64,000 nt of DNA from Struthio camelus. Its lineage: Eukaryota > Chordata > Aves > Struthioniformes > Struthionidae. Positions within the stretch are counted from its first letter, which is position 1. Each line of letters starts with the position of its first letter. The stretch is from the NCBI RefSeq assembly GCF_040807025.1, contig NC_090967.1, forward strand, positions 556,001 to 620,000, in the 5' to 3' direction. This document shows positions 58,401-64,000 of the stretch, piece by piece. The position numbers and the translations under genes were made by a program. The notes under the pieces were generated by a model. That model saw nothing but the letters and a program-made list of their open reading frames with translations. It searched no databases and had not been told where the DNA came from.

Positions 58401-60846
58401 CATCACCTTTGTCCTCTGGAAGGTCTGGGCTTCTCTGCAGAGTCATTGAGTCACAGGAAAGCTCAGGTAACCCCAGCCCTCTGCTTTTCCCCATACCCTT
58501 CTTCTCAGGCTGTTGTTCTGTCTGTGGGCTGTTGTGGTTCCTTTGCACTGGGTCTGCCCCAGCACCCAAAGGTGCCCCCCTCCAGGGTGCTGCACTCTTG
58601 GTTCAGATTTAATCCTGCCTGATCTGGGATGTCTCACACCTTTATAGCACCACATGGCAGATTTTTAACTGTTCAGGGCTTGAGACTTCTGCCTGTCCTG
58701 AACTGAGCTAACCCCAGCCGCAGTTAAAGACATGTCGAGGTGGGGAAGGAGGTGTATTTCTGGCAGGAGGGACCCCCCCACACATTTACTATGGCTGCTC
58801 TCGATAGCAGTGGCTGGATTGGCATGCCGGCTGACAGCGCTTGCTGCAGCCCCTCTGACGCATCTCTGTCCTGCGTCTCGTACAGTCACTGCACTGCTCA
58901 CCCACTGCGCCAACAGTTCTGTCTGGTCTCCTGTCAGCTAGAAAACTTTGCAGCCACTTGTGCTTTTCACCACATTCCTATTGCAACTCCATAAAAGACC
59001 ATTGAACCTCCAGCTTTGCCATAGCCCAGCAAACCAGCACCGAGTCCTGATTTCCTGGCAGTTTGGGGCCCATAAAATAAATAAAAATCCTTATTACCTT
59101 TGCTCAGCTGGCATCAGGGCAACCCTGTTAGAGGCCAGACCAGCATTTCCACCTGTAAAATCAAATCCAGGGTGGGGAGTTGATGTGAGGCTGATAGATG
59201 ATGTAGGCGCCCTCCGAGACACAACACAGGGAATATCTACAGGCCATACTGGAGGAGACTGGGCCCATTCCAGTTGCCTCTACCGTCTGGCCTTCCTGGG
59301 AAGAGCCAGAGCCACTTCCCTGTCACTTGATGTTACTTTATCCCATCCCATGCCTGTGCACAGCCTAACTAGAAGCCCAGCTCTGGATCACCTCTCCTTG
59401 TCCCACTCCCCTGCAGGGGAACAGTTTGCTCAGTGCAACTCATCAATGGAGTTGAGCAAATTCGAGTAGAAACTTAACACTCTCTTTGTGGCATAAATGG
59501 CATTTCTCTGCTCGGTGTACATCATTTGGGAAGAAGTTGAAGCTAATGTTGCTCTTCCCTTAGGTGAAAGCTGTCTCCATAAGGCGGGCAGATGGGAAGG
59601 TGAGGGTTAAACCAGCCAGACAAGTGAGACTGAAACAGCAGGGAGAGCTTTCCCCTCCACCACTTCAGGCCATGGGACCTCTGGGACTGTCTGGCAGCTG
59701 AATTCAGAGTGACCTCTTGGAACAACCTGACGCAGGACAGGACATTCTGGCAGTACTGTTCTCCACGGCCCTTGGGGCTGCCTGCAGTCCTGAGCACGGA
59801 GAAGGGGCCATCAACATTCCTGAGCTCATCTGATGCTTTTCCACACATCTGGAAGGGCTCCAGCTGAGGAGCACATTTGGAGTGAGAGTTTCAGTCCTCT
59901 GAGCACGGGGGGGGAGGGGGGGTTCAGAGTTACTTACTTATGCCCATTTACAAGGCTGTAGAGAAATGCACAGCCCTCGCATGCATGGGAGCAGCTGGCT
60001 TACAGCACACGCTCCACTGGCTGCCTGTGGTTACTGGGGCCTTGGGGCTGTCTGATCCACAGCCAGCATCCCAGCCCCTTCTGTACGTACCTCCTCCAGA
60101 GCAGGAATAAGCTGGCGGCTGGGAAGCAGGGGCCAATGGAAACCCTTGGCCTCCCCCGAGCAGTCCAACAGGCTCTACGTCATCATATATCTCATCTTCT
60201 TCCCTGGGGCAGCGGGAAACTGTAATTAGGAAGCTGAGTTGCAGCGACTGCACTGGGGTCTGAGGGCAGAGGGTCTGAGTAGCCTGCCAGGAAGAGGTCT
60301 GGACAAGGGGCAGGCAGCTGAGCTGCCCATGTTTGGCCCTGAGTACGGGGCAGAGCGGGACAGCAGCTCTGTGCTGGGCATCATCAGCAGAGTGTGACAG
60401 CTGCAGCCAGGTCAGCATGACATGTATCATGCACCAACCCATGGGCATGATCTTGCTAGCCTGGTGCTCCAGCAGAGTTTGTCTAGAGACTGGAGAGTGG
60501 AGGAACCCAGATCTGGGCTCCAATTCTTGGGTGTATCTCTCCCACTTGTGCAAGGAGTTTAAAACATGGCAATGCAGAAGAATGGCACTTTGCACTGGTG
60601 GAACTACCTGCAGAAGGTGCTATCTCAAGGTGGGCACTAAAAGCAGGCAGGAAAACCTAAAGACCCTCTTGGCATCCCCTCTCATGGCCTTTCCACTGAG
60701 CTGAGACAGGCAGGGAGCTGCCTCACACTGAGAGTGCCTGAAATAAAAGTGCCACCTTGGTACTTACCCTATTAAACGTGGAGCATTCTGTGGTGGGAAC
60801 CGTGCTGCGCCTGATGCAGTATAATCTGGTTTCAGGTAACGGTAAC
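55425..60846 (-). CDS. PRAM1: FYB/PRAM1-family adaptor with helically extended SH3 domain (3' part; eight exons, 5' end outside or unrecognised)
   Basis: This is an immune-cell scaffold of the ADAP (FYB1)/FYB2/PRAM1 family. These adaptors bind SLP-76-type SH2 domains through phosphorylated YDDV motifs, and their hSH3 domain can bind lipid. Eight exons join in frame, giving about 194 codons and a TGA stop. In order: a YLKPDY segment; EEDEIYDDVE; a short linker; a basic helix (KECKKEEKADREFQKKFK) like the FYB KKQEKEEKDFRKKFK helix; the hSH3 core (LPLRRGEILDVIQFTNQEQI, LCRNSQRR, YGYVPRAVML); DTDLYDDVEIY; and a short tail DSSEDGDKWK. The helix-hSH3-YDDV order is diagnostic of the family. PRAM1 is preferred over FYB1/FYB2 because human PRAM1 lies near ELAVL1 on 19p13.2. 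The large proline-rich N-terminal exon was not found; it is probably beyond 64000. Introns are 0.56-0.94 kb, GT-AG. Confidence 0.75.
56031..56065 (-). CDS. PRAM1: PRAM1-like exon g: second YDDV motif
   Basis: A 35-nt micro-exon encoding DTDLYDDVEIY, corresponding to FYB1 GEIYDDI after the hSH3 domain. The acceptor is tttcttgtag and the donor gtaggt. Confidence 0.85.
56970..57003 (-). CDS. PRAM1: PRAM1-like exon f: last SH3 strand
   Basis: A 34-nt micro-exon encoding (Y)GYVPRAVMLH, equivalent to FYB1 YGYVLRSYL. It lies between the acceptor ctcttctag and the donor gtgagt, and frame is kept on both sides. Confidence 0.88.
57573..57735 (-). CDS. PRAM1: PRAM1-like exon e: hSH3 core
   Basis: A 163-nt exon encoding FEGSIRVLTQMMVDP, a short Gly/Lys insert, LPLRRGEILDVIQFTNQEQI and LCRNSQRR. 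The pattern matches the FYB1 hSH3 domain (PGESLEVIQTT, KVLCRNEEGK). The acceptor is tgttctag and the donor gtaagt. It leaves one base of a tyrosine codon completed by exon f. Confidence 0.9.
58341..58413 (-). CDS. PRAM1: PRAM1-like exon d: basic helix preceding hSH3
   Basis: The exon encodes TKVMTLKECKKEEKADREFQ then KKFK. It is equivalent to the charged N-terminal helix of the FYB1 hSH3 domain, which packs on the SH3 barrel and binds acidic lipids. The donor is gtgagc. An alternative acceptor 2 nt upstream would encode the same residues, but exon c phase favours the start at 58413. Confidence 0.8.
59098..59152 (-). CDS. PRAM1: PRAM1-like exon c: linker
   Basis: A 55-nt exon (2 nt in, 2 nt out) encoding GNAGLASNRVALMPAEQ. 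It is supported by the acceptor gattttacag, the donor gtaata, and by being the only exon found that repairs the phase difference between exons b and d. No domain is visible. Confidence 0.55.
60091..60203 (-). CDS. PRAM1: PRAM1-like exon b: first YDDV motif
   Basis: A 113-nt exon encoding EEDEIYDDVEPVGLLGG followed by a Pro/Gly/Ser-rich stretch. EIYDDVE is the SLP-76 SH2-binding type of motif found in ADAP and PRAM1. The acceptor is gctgccccag and the donor gtacgt. Phase agrees with exons a and c. Confidence 0.75.
60768..60846 (-). CDS. PRAM1: PRAM1-like exon a: YLKPDY segment
   Basis: A 79-nt exon with acceptor ttttaccatag and donor gtaagt. It starts with 2 nt of a split codon, so an upstream exon exists. 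It encodes YRYLKPDYTASGAARFPPQN and then APRLI. It is the most upstream exon I can support. Confidence 0.65.
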
Positions 60847-62719
60847 CTATGGTAAAAAGAGGAATGGAAGGGGCGTCACTAGGGGTTATTTCAAGCCTTC
60901 CTTCAACTCTAAAACCTGTTCTGACATTCAGAGCCTCCCTGGGCTAGTTTTTGTGCAAAGTGATGCAGGGTGACTAAACTGATTGCGGATTTGAATTCAG
61001 GGATGAATTTTTGCTCCATGGCCCATTTGGGGATTTTCTTTCCTTCCCTAGCCTCTGAAACATGGCTCATTGGGAAGCTCAGTGGGGAGTTTTAATATAC
61101 ACATTCCCATTCCTGTGTCCTTAATGTTCTTTTCTCCCTGAACCAGTGAGGAAACGGGAGGGAAAGAAGCTGAGATAGGTATTTTGAATGTGGTGAATAC
61201 CCTAAGCCCAGAGTTGTATCAAAGTGCGAGGCCTGGACATCTCCATGTGCTCAGGAGTGCTGCTGTCCCCTGTACAATCCTATGTGTGTACATCCCTGAT
61301 AGGATGCCATTATTTTATCACTAGACCCCTAGCTGTCACCTTCCTGGTTTGCCAGACCAGTCAATAACTGGCATGAATATCCATGATACAATATCCCAGC
61401 ACTGCTGGGATTATTGTACCAAGTTATGAGCAATCATAAACCAGGCCCTAAAAATCTTAAGGCTGCCCTAAAAATTGAGAAGGGAGGGTCATTTTAGATT
61501 TTCAAACATTCTTTAGTATCCATGAGACAAAAACAATACTTGAAAACTACCAGCTTGTAAGACGTATGGAAAAGAGATCATTTGCTCATCCAGCAGGACC
61601 ACATTCTGCCTTGCAAGCCATAAGAGCACCCAGGGCTGGGAACCCTTTTCTATGGGTGAGCAATGCCCAGCACAATGGCTGGCCCAGGTCTGATGAAGGC
61701 CTGTGAGTGGACCACAATATAATGAACTAATATGTTAATTAAATAAAACAGTTAAGTTTTGCAGTTCTCATAAGGAAAGGAGGAGAGGCTCTACTTTCTT
61801 GTTAATGACCCACTCTATAACCCAGCATGGCTACAGGTAATCTTTACTCGTATTATGGTCTCGTCTCAAAATATTTGGCTTAATATGCAGCCCCATCCCA
61901 TGTAGGCAAAAGAGTAGAAGTATCAGCCAGAATCACTCTTCCCTTTCCAGATCAAGCTGCCATCAATCTTAGTTCTCTCCTTTTTCCTCCCTCTGTCTGT
62001 ATCATCTTGTAGCATGATCTGGTCAAGCTCCTCTGGACTCAGAACTGTACAAGTCTCAGTCCACAAGACTCAAAAGACCTTTGTTGAAGCCTCTGATTCT
62101 CTTCCCCTAAACAAGCCAGGCTCTCTTTCTGATCCTTGGTTTCTCAGTAGGGATAGCAGCACCCTTCTGTCTCACATGGTACCATGTGGTTGAATGTGAG
62201 ATGCTGAGATGAGAAGCCAACTCATGTATCGCTTGGAGATGGACCCTATGGTTATGGCAAGTTAGCATAAGCTGGTTAATAGGGAAACACTCTTAAAACA
62301 GGGTGGAGAACAAGAACTTAGAAAACTTGAAGAAGAAATGGAATTTGAAACAAGTTTTGAATCCAAGACCATGGATTACCAGACTGGTGGCTGTTAGAAA
62401 GGAAAAAATCTGCCTAGATTAGGAAGGTGGAGCACAGCAAGGGCCATGCCAAATGGAGGGGGACCACCACATCCAAAAGGCACCAAGCCCCACATCCCAA
62501 AGACAGCTGGCATCCAGTAAGGAGGGCTCACAAAGCAGGCTCACCCTGCAGGGAGTCTTGACAGCTCCTTTGGGCTTAGAGGTGGACAGCATTGCAGGCA
62601 ACGCACTGACAGCTTCAGAGTGCCTCTGCCTCTAAGCCAAAGCGTACGTAGGTGCTTCTCCCCTGTGGGGTGGAGGAGACCAGCTCCAGCTCCCACCAGT
62701 CAGGCTTGTCTGCTCTTAC
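60847..62719 (-). other. PRAM1: Intron or 5' flank of the PRAM1-like gene
   Basis: This lies upstream of the first supported exon on the minus strand. That exon begins in mid-codon, so at least its first part is intron. I found no family motif or convincing exon here, nor a repeat that I can name. Confidence 0.5.
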
Positions 62720-62847
62720 AATCATAGGTTGGACAGTTTGGAAAGGACATTTGGAGTCTCTAGTCCAACATCCTGCTCAGAGCAGGGCTGGCTTCAGAGC
62801 TATAGCAGGTTGATCAGGGCCTTATCCTGCCGAGATATGAATATCAT
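62720..62847 (-). mobile_element. Older CR1 3' fragment, antisense, interrupted by the LINE that follows
   Basis: On the plus strand it reads as reverse-complemented CR1 3' end: 'aatcataggttggacagttt', 'agtccaacatcctgctcaga', 'gcaggttgatcagggcctta', then degenerate 'gatatgaatatc'. The match stops at about 62847, in mid-element, where the 5' sequence of another LINE begins on the opposite strand. Confidence 0.75.
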
Positions 62848-62855
62848 ATAATATG

Positions 62856-63252
62856 AGAGTGCAGCAAACAGAGGCAGCAAACAGATGCAGCAGTTTGCGC
62901 AGCAGTGTCTGGGCTCTGCCTGGGCCTTTTGTGGACCTTGTTGGAAGTTGTGGAGGCTTTCTGGGGACCCCATGAGGAACTAGACGGTGCTTACTGCTAG
63001 CAGGGAGAGCTAGACAAGGACAACTGCAGGGGGCCTTGACTTAACTTCTGGGAAGCTCTAGCTAGGTGTGGCTGCTGCTAACGAGCTCTCTGGGCTGCCC
63101 TGATCAGAGGGAGTTGGGGCTTTTGTTTCAGGTGGCTCTTGATTGGGTGGGTCAAGCACCCTTGTGAGTCACTGCTAGGCAGAGGCCTATATAAGAGCCA
63201 GGCCTAGAGCACAGCAAACAGTGGTAATGAACAGATGCAGCAGTTTGTGCAG
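62856..63252 (+). repeat. Duplicated LINE promoter unit (350-bp period)
   Basis: Bases 62856-62902 and 63206-63252 align without gaps at exactly 350 bp spacing with about 8 differences. Shared blocks include acagatgcagcagtttg. The layout is one full promoter monomer followed by the start of a second that leads into ORF1. Confidence 0.75.
63188..63195 (+). promoter_or_regulatory. TATA box of the LINE 5' UTR
   Basis: TATATAAG stands in a GC-rich context. The expected start site, 25-30 bp downstream, falls at about 63213-63225. That is inside the repeated block which also begins the element at 62856-62902, so the TATA position explains where new copies start. Confidence 0.55.
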
Positions 63253-63304
63253 AAGGCAAAGAAGGCACCTTCATTTTCCACAGTGGTATGTCCTTCCCCG
63301 GGGC

Positions 63305-64000
63305 ATGGTCATGACACGCCGCAGAGCACGTTCCCCAGTGGCTGCTGGAGGTGCTGCATCGGCTGTGTCTGAGGCTTCAACCCAGACAGACCCTCTGACA
63401 GCAGATGCAGCCCTGCAGGTGTCAGGCTGCAGGGAGTGCCTGGGGCCTCTCCACGAGGCCTGGGCTGACAGTCAGCTCTCCTGTGTGAGGTGTGCTGTGG
63501 TTGACCAGTTGCATCACCAGATAAAGGAGCTGCAGGAGGAAGTTAGCAGGCTGCATAGCATCTGAGAAGATGAGCGGGAGATTGATAGGGTGTTCTCGGA
63601 GACTGTGCAGCTCCAGGAGTCCCCACCCCCCACTGCAGCGGAGTTGTCAGAGGGCTCAGCGCCATGTGTAAAGCTGCATCATAACACTGTTGAAGAGGGC
63701 TGGAAGCTGGTGACCTCTCATAGAAGGAGAAAGGCTCTTACTCCTCCTCAAGACTTACCCTTGAAGAACAAGTTTAGCGCCCTCCAAGCTGAGGAGGAGC
63801 TGGGCATGGCTCCAAGGGAGGCAACTGGCCTGGCAGACCCTGTGCCGTGCAGGAATCCCCGGAAGAAGCGGTGAGTGACTGTTGTGGGTGACTGCCTGCT
63901 GCAGGGGACAGAGGCACCTCTCTGCCGACCTGACCTCTTGTCCAGAGAGGTTTGCTGCCTGCCAGGGGCTCGAATGAGAGATGTCATGGAAAGACTGCCA
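63305..64000 (+). pseudogene. Decayed LINE ORF1: zinc-finger, coiled coil and GDSL-type esterase start
   Basis: One frame can be followed from ATG 63305 to the window end. It encodes a basic N-terminus (MVMTRRRARS), a small-residue linker (EASTQTDP), a C-x2-C-x16-C-x2-C finger (CRECL to CVRC), a heptad-patterned helix (VDQLHHQIKELQEEVSRL), a charged middle region ending NPRKKR, and then VTVVGDCLLQGTEAP, the block I esterase signature of CR1 ORF1. Two TGA codons (63563-63565 and 63872-63874) interrupt the frame. Each stands where the reading suggests an original arginine CGA, the typical result of CpG decay. The nucleophile position of the GDSL motif is cysteine. The 3' part is cut by the window edge. 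Confidence 0.75.

Larger units (their letters stand above)
62856..64000 (+). mobile_element. 5' end of a near full-length CR1-like LINE (promoter repeat and ORF1), running off the window
   Basis: A retrotransposon inserted into an older CR1 copy. It has a 350-bp 5' UTR unit whose first 47 bp recur at 63206-63252, a TATA box at 63188, and an ORF1 with a CxxC...CxxC finger, a coiled coil and a GDSL-esterase-like start. The latter two domain types are typical of CR1-clade ORF1. Most CR1 copies are severely 5' truncated, so a copy keeping its 5' end is uncommon. The reverse-transcriptase ORF2 and 3' end would lie beyond 64000. ORF1 is broken by stops, so this copy is not active. Confidence 0.75.

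Overview
The window is vertebrate nuclear DNA. It has split genes with GT-AG introns, long AT-rich non-coding stretches, and CR1-type LINE fragments whose 3' ends match the sauropsid CR1 consensus. A reptile, turtle, crocodilian or bird fits. The long ELAVL1 intron and a hAT-type MITE lean mildly towards a non-avian reptile, but I cannot fix the species. No CRISPR array, tRNA, rRNA or prokaryotic operon was seen.

Layout. 1-18.3 kb (+ strand): the 3' half of ELAVL1 (HuR), with the exon for the end of RRM2 plus hinge (2230-2455), a 7.9 kb intron carrying a CR1 fragment and a hAT-like MITE, the terminal RRM3 exon (10338-10662), and a probable 7.6 kb U-rich 3' UTR ending near 18.26 kb. 18.3-35.3 kb: AT-rich intergenic DNA without a supportable gene. 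35.7-53.6 kb (- strand): a complete 11-exon SLC1 glutamate transporter of 545 residues, closest to EAAT5 (SLC1A7), with every substrate and cation coupling residue I checked in place. 55.4-60.85 kb (- strand): the 3' part of a FYB/PRAM1-family adaptor gene, with two YDDV tyrosine motifs around a helically extended SH3 domain. 62.7-64 kb: an old CR1 fragment broken by the 5' end of a younger full-length CR1-like LINE with a repeated TATA-bearing promoter unit and a decayed ORF1.

ELAVL1 and the transporter are convergent. The transporter and the adaptor are in tandem on the minus strand, about 1.4 kb apart. Base composition changes near 45 kb from AT-rich to clearly GC-richer.

The main point of interest is the linkage ELAVL1 - EAAT5-like transporter - PRAM1-like adaptor. 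Human ELAVL1 and PRAM1 are neighbours on 19p13.2, but human SLC1A7 is on 1p32. The transporter is therefore probably not SLC1A7 itself but a genome-duplication paralogue (EAAT6/EAAT7, SLC1A8/SLC1A9 type) kept in sauropsids and lost in mammals.
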